A DNA stretch of 64,000 bases from Lachnospiraceae bacterium (GTDB taxonomy: Bacteria > Bacillota > Clostridia > Lachnospirales > Lachnospiraceae): NCBI GenBank assembly GCA_024690605.1, contig JAILOV010000008.1, positions 1 to 64,000 on the forward strand, in the 5' to 3' direction. How positions within the stretch are numbered: the first letter of the stretch is position 1; every line of letters begins with the position of its first letter. This document shows positions 41,730 through 51,360 of the stretch, in pieces. The notes under the pieces were generated by a model that was not told where the DNA came from, ran no database searches, and saw only the letters and a program-made list of their open reading frames with translations. Made by a program: the position numbers and the translations under genes.

Positions 41730-42071
41730 ATGCTGCATTTTGAATACAGGAAACAGGCGTATAAAGGGAGCCGGGTCGACATCCTGCCGGGCCATATCAG
41801 CGAGATCCCGGATCTGCGGGATATGCTGATGCGTCATTTCCTCATCGACAATCCGGCAAGAACCTTTGCACGCAAGTACCGCGCGGGCGGCTATGACGGA
41901 TGGCCGGAGGAGGAAGTCACCGCGGAGGCGGAGATGGCGAACACGCTGGCGGATCTCTGGGAAGGAGAGGCGACCATGAATGTCATGGCCCTGCTGAGCA
42001 GGGCCATGCAGATGATCTTTGATCTGAAAAAGAGGGAAGGCGGCCCGGACGGGGATCCGCCGGAAACCTGA
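41730..42071 (+). CDS. Unknown 113-residue partner of the AAA+ ATPase
   Basis: I do not recognise this protein. It starts MLHFEYRKQAYKG after GAAGGAGGTGCTGAT, 14 bases after the AAA+ gene, so the two form an operon. It is soluble and probably helical, with an Arg/Tyr-rich middle ('FARKYRAGGYDGWPEEEV') and a Met-rich helix ('MNVMALLSRAMQMIFDLKKREGG'). It could be an adaptor or substrate of the ATPase; only the gene order supports this. It ends one base before the convergent yitT gene. Confidence 0.6.
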   Translation: MLHFEYRKQAYKGSRVDILPGHISEIPDLRDMLMRHFLIDNPARTFARKYRAGGYDGWPEEEVTAEAEMANTLADLWEGEATMNVMALLSRAMQMIFDLKKREGGPDGDPPET

Positions 42072-42917
42072 TCACAGGGTCGCTTTGATGTTTCTGCCAA
42101 TGATCTCGTCGATCTCACTGACGGTCACAAAGCAGTTGAAATCATCGACGATGTCTCTTAACTGCCGCAGCTCATACTGGCTGATGACCAGGTAGAGCGC
42201 CTTGTTCTCGCCGCCGATGTAGCCCACGGTGTTCCATTCCGTGCAGGTCCTGCCAAGCTCCTGGTAGATGCGGTCTTTGATCTCATCTACATTGTCGTGG
42301 GTGAAGATCAGACATCCGCGCTGCGCGTCAAAGCCTTCTTCTACACGGGTCATGACAACGCTCACCAGGACATAGGTGAGGATGGAGTAGAGGCCGCGGT
42401 TCCAGCCGTACAGGATGCCGACGAGCAGGTAGAGCACGATGTTGAAGCACAGGACCTGGCGCCCGATGGGCATGTGGATCCTCTTGACGAGGATCGATGC
42501 CACGATCTCCGTTCCGTCGAGACAACCGCCGTACCGGAGGATGAGACCGACACCGACGCCCAGGATCAGGCCGCCGAAGGTGACCGCCAGAAGATGATCG
42601 GTGGTAACGGCGGGGGTGGTCTCGAAGCATCCGACACTGACCGCGAACACCGTCATCGCGTAGATCGACCGGATCAGGAAGAACTTCCCCTTCATCTTCC
42701 AGGCGAACAGAAGGAACGGCACGTTGAACAGCCAGGTCAGGATACTCAGTTTAAATCCGGAAAAGTCGGCTGTGATCATGGACACGCCGACGATCCCGCC
42801 GTCAAAGATCTGGTTGGGCGCGAGGAACTCCTCGATGGAAAAGGCAGCGATGATCGCGCCCACCGTGATCATGACGAAATTGAAGATCTCAATTTTGATG
42901 CTTTTTTTCTTCTTCAT
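42072..42917 (-). CDS. YitT-family membrane protein (DUF161 + DUF2179)
   Basis: This 281-residue protein has five to six transmembrane helices in the first 190 residues and a soluble DUF2179 domain at the C-terminus. Family markers are 'FLAPNQIFDGGIVGVSMI', 'FGGLILGVGVGLILRYGGCLDGTEIVASIL' (the G-rich DUF161 motif) and, in the tail, 'RGCLIFTHDNVDEIKDRIYQELGRTCT' and 'FVTVSEIDEIIG'. The function of the family is unsettled; a transport role is assumed. It starts MKKKKSIKIE and lies 12 bases downstream of the cellobiose phosphorylase gene, so it may be read from the same promoter. Confidence 0.9.
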   Translation of the reverse strand: MKKKKSIKIEIFNFVMITVGAIIAAFSIEEFLAPNQIFDGGIVGVSMITADFSGFKLSILTWLFNVPFLLFAWKMKGKFFLIRSIYAMTVFAVSVGCFETTPAVTTDHLLAVTFGGLILGVGVGLILRYGGCLDGTEIVASILVKRIHMPIGRQVLCFNIVLYLLVGILYGWNRGLYSILTYVLVSVVMTRVEEGFDAQRGCLIFTHDNVDEIKDRIYQELGRTCTEWNTVGYIGGENKALYLVISQYELRQLRDIVDDFNCFVTVSEIDEIIGRNIKATL

Positions 42918-42929
42918 GACAGCGTGCGG

Positions 42930-45443
42930 TCACATCTCCACGACGACCTGAACATCCTTCTTCGATGCGTCGAAGGGGATCACGTTGCCGTCCACGGCGG
43001 TGCCGTCGACCGTCATCTTCTTCACACCCTTCTGCGAGCCGTTTGTCTTCACGTCGATGTGATAGGTGACGCCGCGGTACTTCCGGGTGAGCTTGAAATC
43101 ACCGAAATCGGCGGGCACGCACGGGTCGACCGAGAGACCGTTCAGCGTCGGATAGAGGCCGAGGATGTACTGGCTGACATTGACAAAGGTCCAGGCGGCA
43201 GTGCCGGTGAGCCAGCTGTTCTTGCCCTGGCCGAAGAAGTGGGCATCCGCGCCGGCGACCATCTGGGAGTAGACATAGGGCTCCGTGCAGTGGATCTCAC
43301 TGATGTCCTCGATGAAGGCGGGGCAGGTCTTTTTGTAGATCTCAAACGCGCGGTCGCCGTGACCGAGAACCGTCTCGGCGATCGAGACCCACGGATTGTT
43401 GTGGCAGAAGATGCCGGCATTTTCCTTGTAGCCCGGCGGATAGGAGCTGACCTCACCGAGTTCCAGATGATACTCCGTGTAGGCGGGCTGCAGGATCATG
43501 ATGCCGTATTTCGTGTCCAGTTTCTCCTTGACGGACTTCAGTGCCTTGTCGGCAAGGCCTTCCTCGACACCGACACCGGCGAGCACGCAGAAGCCCTGCG
43601 GCTCGATGAAGATCTGTCCCTCTTTGCATTCTTTGGAACCGACCTTGTTGCCGTGCGCGTCATAGGCGCGGACAAACCAGTCACCGTCCCAGCCGTCCTT
43701 GAGGATCGCGGCGTACATCTTCTTGACTTCGTCGCGTGCGCGCGCTGCTTCGGCCGTGTCTCCCTTCAGTTCGCAGAGCTTTGCGTATTCCTCGCCGTAT
43801 TTGACAAACATGCCGGCAATGAAGACCGATTCCGCCACCGGCCCCTCCGAGGGACCGAAGGTCTGGAAACTCTCACCCGGATGCTCGGAGAAGCAGTTCA
43901 GGTTCAGACAGTCGTTCCAGTCCGCGCGTCCGATGAGCGGCAGGTCGTGCGGCCCCTTGTGGTTCACGATGTAATCAAAGGAGCGCTTAAGATGCTCCAT
44001 GAGCGGCTGCGCCTTGGATTCATCATTGTCGAAGGGAGTCATGACGTCCAGGATCGTTGCGTCACCGGATTCGCGGATATAGGCGCTCGTGCCGGCGATC
44101 AGCCAGAGCGGGTCGTCATTGAAGCCGGAGCCGATATCGGAATTGCCCTTCTTGGTGAGCGGCTGATACTGGTGATAGGCGCTTCCGTCCTCAAACTGGG
44201 TGGAGGCGATATCGATGATGCGCTCGCGCGCACGATCGGGGATCAGGTGCACAAAGCCGAGCAGATCCTGGCAGGAATCGCGGAAGCCCATGCCGCGGCC
44301 GATACCGGATTCATAGTAGGAAGCCGAGCGGCTCATGTTAAAGGTGACCATGCACTGATACTGATTCCAGATGTTGGCCATGCGGTTGAGCTCGGTGCTC
44401 CCGGACTCCACATGGTAGCAGGAGAGCAGCTCCGACCAGTAGGCTTTGAGCGTCTCCAGCGCCTTGTCTACATCCGCGGGCGTCTGATATTTTGCCAGCA
44501 GCGCATGCGCGTTCTTCTTGTTGACGACCTCATCGGTGGGCTTGGTGCCGGGTGCCCATTTATCGTCATCGGGATTCTCCACATAAGCGAGGACAAAGAC
44601 CCAGGTCTTTTCCTCTCCGGGAGCGAGCTCCACATCGAGCTGGTGAGAGGCGATCGGCGACCAGCCGCTGGCCACGCTGTTGGTTCCCTTACCGGCAAAG
44701 ACGGCATCGGGATGATCCGGTCCGTTGTAGGCGCCAAGGAAGGCGTCACGCGAGGTGTCCACGGCGTCCGCGGCCGCGTTGACCGAATAGACGGCCACGT
44801 GGTTGCGACGCTCGCGATATTCGGTCTTGTGATAGATGGTCGTGCGGCTGTCGTCGATCGCAAAGATCCAGGGACGGCCTTCAAAGGCCTTATCGGCGGC
44901 AAGCGCCTTCGGGATCTCCAGTTCCATCTCACCGGTGGAGAGATTGCGCTGGAAATTCTTCATGTCGTCATCCGCGTTCCAGAGGCACCACTCGACATAG
45001 GAGAAAACGGAGAGCTTCTTTGCCGCGCTGCCCTCATTTTTCACGGTGAGCTTCGTGACCTCGCAGGTGTCGCCCATCGGCACGAGCGTCAGGAGATCCG
45101 CACGGACATCCTTTTTCTTTCCGGAAAAGGTGGAGTAGCCGAGACCGTGCCGGCATTCATAGCTGTCAAGCTCTGTTTTGACGGGCTGCCAGCCGGGATT
45201 CCAGACGGTATCTCCGTCCTTGATGTAGAAATATTTGCCGTTGTTGTCATAAGGGACATTATTGTAACGATAGCGTGTCAGACGCAGGAGCTTGGCATCC
45301 TTGTAAAAGGTGTATCCGCCGCAGGTGTTCGAGATGAGCGAGAAGAAATCCTGGTTGCCGAGGTAGTTGATCCACGGCAGCGGCGTCCGGGGCGTCGTGA
45401 TGACATATTCCCTTGCCTGATCGTCGAAATGTCCGAATTTCAT
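42930..45443 (-). CDS. Cellobiose phosphorylase (GH94)
   Basis: This 837-residue cytoplasmic enzyme splits cellobiose with phosphate into glucose 1-phosphate and glucose. It begins '[29 protein letters not shown]', typical of the family, with '[23 protein letters not shown]' next. The catalytic-acid region is '[13 protein letters not shown]' (about residue 507), and '[16 protein letters not shown]' and '[16 protein letters not shown]' also match. The length fits GH94 cellobiose phosphorylases of 800-820 residues, though chitobiose or laminaribiose phosphorylases are related. The start follows ACAGGAGGCACGC. The promoter overlaps a catabolite-repression-like site. It implies growth on cellulose or beta-glucan breakdown products. 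Confidence 0.93.
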   Translation of the reverse strand: MKFGHFDDQAREYVITTPRTPLPWINYLGNQDFFSLISNTCGGYTFYKDAKLLRLTRYRYNNVPYDNNGKYFYIKDGDTVWNPGWQPVKTELDSYECRHGLGYSTFSGKKKDVRADLLTLVPMGDTCEVTKLTVKNEGSAAKKLSVFSYVEWCLWNADDDMKNFQRNLSTGEMELEIPKALAADKAFEGRPWIFAIDDSRTTIYHKTEYRERRNHVAVYSVNAAADAVDTSRDAFLGAYNGPDHPDAVFAGKGTNSVASGWSPIASHQLDVELAPGEEKTWVFVLAYVENPDDDKWAPGTKPTDEVVNKKNAHALLAKYQTPADVDKALETLKAYWSELLSCYHVESGSTELNRMANIWNQYQCMVTFNMSRSASYYESGIGRGMGFRDSCQDLLGFVHLIPDRARERIIDIASTQFEDGSAYHQYQPLTKKGNSDIGSGFNDDPLWLIAGTSAYIRESGDATILDVMTPFDNDESKAQPLMEHLKRSFDYIVNHKGPHDLPLIGRADWNDCLNLNCFSEHPGESFQTFGPSEGPVAESVFIAGMFVKYGEEYAKLCELKGDTAEAARARDEVKKMYAAILKDGWDGDWFVRAYDAHGNKVGSKECKEGQIFIEPQGFCVLAGVGVEEGLADKALKSVKEKLDTKYGIMILQPAYTEYHLELGEVSSYPPGYKENAGIFCHNNPWVSIAETVLGHGDRAFEIYKKTCPAFIEDISEIHCTEPYVYSQMVAGADAHFFGQGKNSWLTGTAAWTFVNVSQYILGLYPTLNGLSVDPCVPADFGDFKLTRKYRGVTYHIDVKTNGSQKGVKKMTVDGTAVDGNVIPFDASKKDVQVVVEM

Positions 45444-45477
45444 GCGTGCCTCCTGTAATATAGAGAATCTGTGAAAG

Positions 45478-45491
45478 TGTTACCGCTTTAT
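45478..45491 (-). promoter_or_regulatory. cre/LacI-like operator over the cellobiose phosphorylase promoter
   Basis: ATAAAGCGGTAACA (minus strand) differs from the CcpA cre pattern TGAAAGCGGTAACA at two positions. It starts within the -10 box and covers the expected transcription start, so binding would block the promoter. A local LacI-family repressor would recognise a similar site. Confidence 0.5.
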
Positions 45492-45518
45492 TGTATGACA
45501 CACCTGCCCGTTTTGCAA
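45490..45518 (-). promoter_or_regulatory. Promoter of the cellobiose phosphorylase gene
   Basis: On the minus strand: TTGCAA (45513-45518), a 17-base spacer and TACAAT (45490-45495), 47 bases before the ATG. Confidence 0.72.
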
Positions 45519-45562
45519 TGAAAATGAAATCGTGTTTTTCGGAGTTTTTCGGAGCGCACGGC

Positions 45563-45591
45563 TTCCAATATAAATAAAAATCGTGTATAAT
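45563..45591 (+). promoter_or_regulatory. Promoter of the signalling cluster
   Basis: TTCCAA (45563-45568), a 17-base spacer and TATAAT (45586-45591). It serves the hybrid kinase gene and probably the following two genes. Confidence 0.6.
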
Positions 45592-45634
45592 AAATCGTTA
45601 AATTATATTCGGAGGCGGAGCGGGCAAAAGCAGG

Positions 45635-48600
45635 ATGACCATCTGGCTGAACAGTTTTTATGAGGCGTCGTTTTTCATCATCGCATCGGTGATCTGTTTT
45701 ACGGCACTCATTTTTCAGATCGTGGAGGGCAGGACGAAGAAGATGCAGAACCGCATCTTTATCCTGCTGCTTGTCATCACACTTTTTGGGGCGCTGGCCT
45801 CCGGACTGGTCGTTTTTGCCCGTCCTTATCTGCTGACCAGTGATACGGCACGTTTCTTATCGGACAGCGCACAATACCTCTATTTCGTGTTCCACACAAT
45901 GATGCCGGCGCTCTTCTACCTCTATGTGGCGCTGGTCAGCGGCGTGATCTATGCGCAGAGCAAACGGCGGCATATCCTTGTTCTGCTTCCCTGTGCGTTT
46001 GTCGAGGCACTGGTCCTCATCAATCCGGCCTTTCATCTGGTCTATTCCTACGGACCCGGACACGCGTTTGCCCGTGAATGGGGCGAGGGCGCGATCTACC
46101 TGATCTCCGCTTTTTATCTCGTGATCGCGATGGCGCATCTGCTTCGCTACTGGAGAATGCTCGCCTTCCGCAGAAGATGGGCGCTCCTGTACAGTTTTGG
46201 GATTGCCGTCCTCGGCATCGTGCTGCAGCTGATCTCCATCAAGGTGCTCGTGGAACTCCTGTTTGAGTCCATGGCCTTTGCCGGTCTCATGTTCACGGTG
46301 GAAAAGGAAGACGACCGCGTGGATGAATCGACCGGTGTCTACAACCGCAGCGCCATGCGCGCCGACATCGCCAACTACCTGCGTCTGAACATGTCCTTCC
46401 GCCTGATCTGCGTGCGCATCACCAATTCCGACATTTTACAGCGTGTCACCGGCTCGGCGGATTCCGATGCCATGCTGCGCGATGTGGCAAATTATCTGTC
46501 TTCCGTCCATCTGATCCACCACATCTACCGGGCCCAGTCTTCGGCGTTCCTGCTGGTCTGCCGGGATTTCTCCGCCGCGGATCAGCGCAATCTGGCCTTT
46601 GAGATCACCAAGCGCTTTGACCGCCCCTGGACGGGACACGGAACGGATCTCCGGCTCAAAGCCGTCCTGCTGCTCGCGGAGATGCCGGAGGAATACCATA
46701 CGATCGATGATCTGTTCCTCCTGTGCGACGGGGATCTGCCGCCGTCGGAGTCGCGCCGGATCCTCTCCGGCGAGGAACTGGATTTCCTCAAACGCAATCT
46801 GCAGGTGGAAGAGGCACTGATGCGCGGCTTCGCGGAGCACAGCTTCGAGATCTTCTACCAGCCGGTCTATCATCTGCGCAACCGTTCCATCCACGCGGCG
46901 GAGGCGATCCCGCTCCTGCATGACGCCAAACTCGGCATGATCCGGCCGGAGGAATTCCTGCCGATCGCCGCCAAAAACGATATCACGGGACGCATCAATG
47001 CACTGCTGATCGAAGAGATCTGCATCTTTCTCGCCAGCGGCATCCCGACGGAGATGGGCCTTACGCGCATCCTGGTGGTCCTCCCGGCACATCAGTGCCT
47101 GAATCCGACCTTTACCGAGGACCTGAAGAAAAACATCCGCAAATACAACGTGGATCCCTCGCTGATCAATTTTGAACTGCGGGAATTCGCTTCCGCCGGA
47201 GATTATGCGGCGCTGCAGCAGGTGCTGGAATCGATCCGGGATGCCGGCTTCCGGATCTCGCTCGGCCGCTTCGGCATCGGTGATTCCAATATCCAGCTGC
47301 TCACCATGCTGCCGTTTGATGTGATCAATATCGACCTGAACATGATGATCGGGAAAGGCAATGACGAGATCGGCTACCGCATCGTCGAGAACGGCGTCCG
47401 CATGATCAGCCGCATGCACAAGCAGATCCTGGTCAAGGGAATCGGTGACGAAGAACAGGTCAACAGGCTGTCCGAGCTGGATATCGATTTCCTGGAGGGA
47501 GACTACTACTCCAAGCCGGTGAGTCAGAACGAGCTGATCTCGATCCTGCGCGTGACCGAGGTCGCCCGCCGCGAGGAGCAGCAGGCGCGCGCACAGAGCG
47601 AAGCGAAATCCAGCTTCCTGGCCAACATGTCGCATGAGATCCGCACGCCGATCAACGCGATCCTGGGCATGAATGAGATGATCATCCGCGAGAGCGATGA
47701 CGAGACGATCCGCGGCTATGCCAGAGATATCGAGCGGGCCGGCAATTCGCTGCTGTCGCTGATCAACGATATCCTCGACTTCTCCAAGATCGAGGCCGGG
47801 AGCATGGAGATCGTGCTGGTGGAGTACGGACTCTCCTCGGTCATCAACGATGTCACCAATCTCGTGCACGGCAAGATGGATCAGAAGCGTCTCGAATTCA
47901 AACTCGATGTGGATGAGACGCTGCCTGAGCTTCTGTACGGTGATGAGATGCGCATCCGGCAGATCATGGTCAATCTGCTCAACAATGCCGTGAAGTATAC
48001 GGAAAAGGGAAGCGTCACGCTCTCCGTGCACGGGGACTACCTTGATGAAGACAGCATCATGCTCCGCATCGATATCATCGATACGGGGATCGGCATCAAA
48101 AAGGAGGATCTGGGCAAGCTCTTCGGCACCTTCCAGCGCGTGGATATGGAAAAGAACCGGACGGTGGAAGGCACGGGCCTGGGACTCGCGATCACGCAGA
48201 ATCTGTTGAAGCTCATGAGCGGCGAGATTCATGTGCAGAGCCGGTACGGGGAGGGATCCACCTTTTCCGTCACGCTTCCGCAGACGGTGCTTGACAGCCG
48301 CCCGATCGGCGATCTGAAGGAACGTTACCGGCAGCATGTCGAGAACATGACGGAATACCATGAGGCATTCACGGCACCGGACGCCAGGATTCTGGTGGTC
48401 GACGACACGCCGATGAATCTGACGGTCGTGAAGGGGCTGTTAAAGAAGACGCTCATCGCGATCGATACGGCACTCAGCGGCAGGGAATGTCTGGAAATGG
48501 TGCAGCAGACTCCCTATGACTGTGTGTTCCTGGATTACCGCATGCCGGAGATGGACGGTCTGATGACACTGAAGGCGATGCGTGAGCTCAAGGGCAGCCC

Positions 48601-49429
48601 AAATGACAAAACGCCCGTGATCGTGCTCACGGCCAACGCGCTCACGGGTGCCAGGGATCGATTCCTGGCGGAGGGCTTTGACGACTATCTCACCAAGCCG
48701 GTGGAAGCGCGCAAACTGGAGGAGACGCTGATGCAGTTCCTTCCGGACGATAAGGTACAGGTTGTCCGGCAGGAGGAACCGGAGGAGGCAGCGCAGCCGG
48801 AGGCGATGGATGAACGTCTCGTGCCCCTGCACGAGATGCTCCCCGAACTGGACATCCCGGTCGGCATCGAGCGATGCGGCGGCGCGGACGGCTATCTGGA
48901 CGCCGTGAAGATCTACAGTGATTCGCTGGAGGCCAAGAAGGAGGAGATCACGCGGTACTTTGCGGGAGAGGACTGGCCGAACTACACGATCCAGGTGCAC
49001 TCCTTAAAGAGCACTTCGCGTGTGATCGGAGCGATGGATCTCGGAGAGGCGGCCTGGGAGATGGAGCAGGCCGGAGACCGCCTGGATGTGGCGCTGATCA
49101 GGGAGAAGACCCCGGCATTGCTGGAAGCGCTGGAGGCGCTCGGCGATAAACTCCGCACCTTCCTCGGCGGCGGAGAGGAGGCACAGGCGGATGCCGATCT
49201 GCCGGCGATCGATGAGGTGACGCTTAAAGAAGCGTGGCAGACGCTCCGGGATTTTGCTTCGCAGATGGATTATGAGGACAGCGTCTTTGTGCTGGATGAA
49301 CTGAGGGGCTACGCGCTTTCCGAGGCGGACCGGACACGCGTGAAAAAGCTTTCGGATGCGCTGGAGCTGCTGGATTGGGATGCCATGCTCGCGGCGCTTG
49401 AGGACACTGCCGGAGGGACGAACGGATGA
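45635..49429 (+). CDS. Hybrid histidine kinase fused to degenerate GGDEF and EAL domains
   Basis: This 1264-residue protein combines six parts. A seven-helix membrane sensor (1-222) comes first. A GGDEF-like domain (about 228-375) opens 'DESTGVYNRSAM' but has 'RAQSSAF' where the GGDEF motif should be. An EAL-like domain (about 390-640) has 'EAIPLL' for the EAL motif, 'NFELREF' for the metal Glu site and 'GRFGIG' for DDFGTG, so it cannot be a normal phosphodiesterase. Then come a HisKA domain with 'FLANMSHEIRTPINAIL' (His about 666), an HATPase with 'LLNNAVKYT', 'DTGIGI' and 'GTGLGLAI', a receiver ('ILVVDD', phospho-Asp in 'CVFLDYRMPEMDG') and a C-terminal HPt domain (His in 'QVHSLKSTSR'). All phosphorelay residues are intact. 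The degenerate domains may bind a nucleotide or serve as structural linkers. Its stop overlaps the next gene. Confidence 0.88.
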   Translation: MTIWLNSFYEASFFIIASVICFTALIFQIVEGRTKKMQNRIFILLLVITLFGALASGLVVFARPYLLTSDTARFLSDSAQYLYFVFHTMMPALFYLYVALVSGVIYAQSKRRHILVLLPCAFVEALVLINPAFHLVYSYGPGHAFAREWGEGAIYLISAFYLVIAMAHLLRYWRMLAFRRRWALLYSFGIAVLGIVLQLISIKVLVELLFESMAFAGLMFTVEKEDDRVDESTGVYNRSAMRADIANYLRLNMSFRLICVRITNSDILQRVTGSADSDAMLRDVANYLSSVHLIHHIYRAQSSAFLLVCRDFSAADQRNLAFEITKRFDRPWTGHGTDLRLKAVLLLAEMPEEYHTIDDLFLLCDGDLPPSESRRILSGEELDFLKRNLQVEEALMRGFAEHSFEIFYQPVYHLRNRSIHAAEAIPLLHDAKLGMIRPEEFLPIAAKNDITGRINALLIEEICIFLASGIPTEMGLTRILVVLPAHQCLNPTFTEDLKKNIRKYNVDPSLINFELREFASAGDYAALQQVLESIRDAGFRISLGRFGIGDSNIQLLTMLPFDVINIDLNMMIGKGNDEIGYRIVENGVRMISRMHKQILVKGIGDEEQVNRLSELDIDFLEGDYYSKPVSQNELISILRVTEVARREEQQARAQSEAKSSFLANMSHEIRTPINAILGMNEMIIRESDDETIRGYARDIERAGNSLLSLINDILDFSKIEAGSMEIVLVEYGLSSVINDVTNLVHGKMDQKRLEFKLDVDETLPELLYGDEMRIRQIMVNLLNNAVKYTEKGSVTLSVHGDYLDEDSIMLRIDIIDTGIGIKKEDLGKLFGTFQRVDMEKNRTVEGTGLGLAITQNLLKLMSGEIHVQSRYGEGSTFSVTLPQTVLDSRPIGDLKERYRQHVENMTEYHEAFTAPDARILVVDDTPMNLTVVKGLLKKTLIAIDTALSGRECLEMVQQTPYDCVFLDYRMPEMDGLMTLKAMRELKGSPNDKTPVIVLTANALTGARDRFLAEGFDDYLTKPVEARKLEETLMQFLPDDKVQVVRQEEPEEAAQPEAMDERLVPLHEMLPELDIPVGIERCGGADGYLDAVKIYSDSLEAKKEEITRYFAGEDWPNYTIQVHSLKSTSRVIGAMDLGEAAWEMEQAGDRLDVALIREKTPALLEALEALGDKLRTFLGGGEEAQADADLPAIDEVTLKEAWQTLRDFASQMDYEDSVFVLDELRGYALSEADRTRVKKLSDALELLDWDAMLAALEDTAGGTNG

Positions 49430-51339
49430 CGGTCTACGAGTTTATCAATCAGTCGGCTTTCTATCTGGCAACAATCCTGGTGTCTGTTTCCTGCCTGATC
49501 TACACGCTGGCCCAGCGTCACACGGACCGGCCGCAGAACACCATCTTCATGATGGCGGGGGTTTCCATCACGCTCTCTGCGATCTTTGAGATGGTCAGCC
49601 GGTATCAGATGACCCACGAAGTGTCGGGAGAAACACAGCGGATCGCCCTGCAGATATCGGTCTTCATGTATTTCCTGCTGCACGCCATGCTCCCGATGTT
49701 TTTCTACTATTACACGCTCTTCGCCACCAAGAATTTCCAGAGAATACAGACGGTCATGCACACGCTCTCCCTGGTGCCGTTTATCGTCGCGGAGATCCTG
49801 GTCCTCATCAATCCCTGGGTGCATCTGGTCTGGTACATCGACGGGTCAATGGGCTATCACAGGAATGCCGGCATTTATCTCTACTATCTGCTGAACACCT
49901 TTTATCTGGTGCTCGGTCTGCGGATGCTCTTTTTTGAATGGGCGGCGATCTCCGTAAAGAAGAGCAGGATCCTTGTCTATTCCGTGACGACCGGGCTTGT
50001 CGGCATTCTGGTGCAGCTGTTCAACACCTATGCAAAGACCGAACTGTTCGCCGAGGCGATCGGATTCATGGGGCTGATGCTCGCGCTGGAATATGACGAG
50101 GACAGACTGGATACGGCAACGGGTGTCTACAACCGGAGCGCGCTGCTTCAGGACACCAAGAGCTATTTTGAGAACGGACGCAAGTTCTATGCGATCTGCG
50201 TCCGCATCATCAATATGGAACTGCTGCAGCGCACGCTCGGCGCCTCCGACAACGAGGAGATTTTCCGCATGGTGGCGGATTACTTAAAGAGCGTGCATCC
50301 GCGGTACATGATCTACCGGGCGACGCCGACGGCCTTTGTGCTGCTGAACCTGCGCGGCAATGAGGGACAGGTGCGTTTCCTCTCCCAGATGATCTCCTGG
50401 AAGATGGAGGAGGGCTGGGAATTCCAGGGTCGCAGTTTGCCGCTGCACGGTGTGCTGCTCTATGCCGGTGTGCCGGACGAACTGCATTCCTCCGATGATA
50501 TCCTGCTCATGTGCGAATCGCCGATCCCGAATGCCGAGAACGGTTCGATCCTGGTCGGTGAGGATCTCAGGGCGATCCTTTACAGGGCCAATCTCGAAAC
50601 GGCGCTGCACCGGGGGCTGTCCGAGCACAATTTCCGCGTGTATTATCAGCCGGTCTACACGGCGGACGGCACGCACATGTATTCCGCGGAATCCCTGATC
50701 CGCCTGAACGACCCGGAATTCGGCGAACTGTTCCCGGGTGAATTCATCCCCGCGGCCGAGCGCAACGGCATGATCGAGCAGCTTGGCGAGTACACGCTGG
50801 AGGAGGTCTGCCGATTCCTGGAATCGGGTGTTCCGGAAAAACTGGGCATCCGCTATATCAATGTCAATCTGTCGGTCGTGCAGTGCATGAACCCCGATTT
50901 CGCGGTCCGGGTCAAGCGGATCGTTGACCGGCACGCGGTCCTTCCCTCCTGGATCAATTTTGAGATCACGGAGACGATGGCGGCACTGGACTATGTGATG
51001 CTCGACGCGACCATCAAGGAACTCAAGGCGGAGGGCTTCATGTTCTCCATGGAGGGATACGGAACCGGGTTCTCCAATTTGTACTCCATTTTTTCTCTGG
51101 ATTTTGATATGATAAAAATGGACAAGCGTCTTCTCTGGGACGCGGAAAAGAGTGAGGACGGTATGACGATCCTGGAAAACAGCGTGCGGCTCGTGCATGA
51201 GCTTTCGCACGAGGTGGTCGTCGTCGGTGTCGAGACCAAGGAACAGTTTGAGCGCGCAAGAAAGCTGGCGGTGGACTGGTATCAGGGCAATTATTTCTCG
51301 CGCCCCCTGACGCGCAGCGAACTGGAAAAGATGATATAA
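49426..51339 (+). CDS. Seven-helix membrane protein with degenerate GGDEF and EAL domains
   Basis: This 637-residue protein is a paralog of the N-terminal half of the upstream kinase: the same seven-helix sensor (1-215), GGDEF-like domain ('DTATGVYNRSAL', no GGDEF motif; 'RATPTAF' instead) and EAL domain. The EAL domain keeps more of its motifs ('SAESLIRL', 'INVNLSVVQ', 'NFEITETMA', 'DMIKMDKRLL', 'VVVGVETKEQ', 'QGNYFSRPL'), but the metal-binding DD pair is replaced by EG ('MEGYGTGFS'). Activity as a c-di-GMP phosphodiesterase is therefore doubtful. The ATGA overlap with the kinase stop implies coupled synthesis. It may bind c-di-GMP or regulate the kinase. Confidence 0.88.
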   Translation: MTVYEFINQSAFYLATILVSVSCLIYTLAQRHTDRPQNTIFMMAGVSITLSAIFEMVSRYQMTHEVSGETQRIALQISVFMYFLLHAMLPMFFYYYTLFATKNFQRIQTVMHTLSLVPFIVAEILVLINPWVHLVWYIDGSMGYHRNAGIYLYYLLNTFYLVLGLRMLFFEWAAISVKKSRILVYSVTTGLVGILVQLFNTYAKTELFAEAIGFMGLMLALEYDEDRLDTATGVYNRSALLQDTKSYFENGRKFYAICVRIINMELLQRTLGASDNEEIFRMVADYLKSVHPRYMIYRATPTAFVLLNLRGNEGQVRFLSQMISWKMEEGWEFQGRSLPLHGVLLYAGVPDELHSSDDILLMCESPIPNAENGSILVGEDLRAILYRANLETALHRGLSEHNFRVYYQPVYTADGTHMYSAESLIRLNDPEFGELFPGEFIPAAERNGMIEQLGEYTLEEVCRFLESGVPEKLGIRYINVNLSVVQCMNPDFAVRVKRIVDRHAVLPSWINFEITETMAALDYVMLDATIKELKAEGFMFSMEGYGTGFSNLYSIFSLDFDMIKMDKRLLWDAEKSEDGMTILENSVRLVHELSHEVVVVGVETKEQFERARKLAVDWYQGNYFSRPLTRSELEKMI

Positions 51340-51360
51340 TAATCTTTTGAGGTGACGGAA

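Noticed and set aside
42297-45458. 1053-residue plus-strand ORF opposite cellobiose phosphorylase
   Set aside because: It is the antisense shadow of a well-conserved GH94 gene in GC-rich sequence; no ribosome-binding site and a biased His/Asp/Arg composition typical of antisense frames.
46436-48361. 641-residue minus-strand ORF opposite the hybrid kinase
   Set aside because: Antisense of conserved HisKA, HATPase and EAL-like segments, so the plus frame is the real one.
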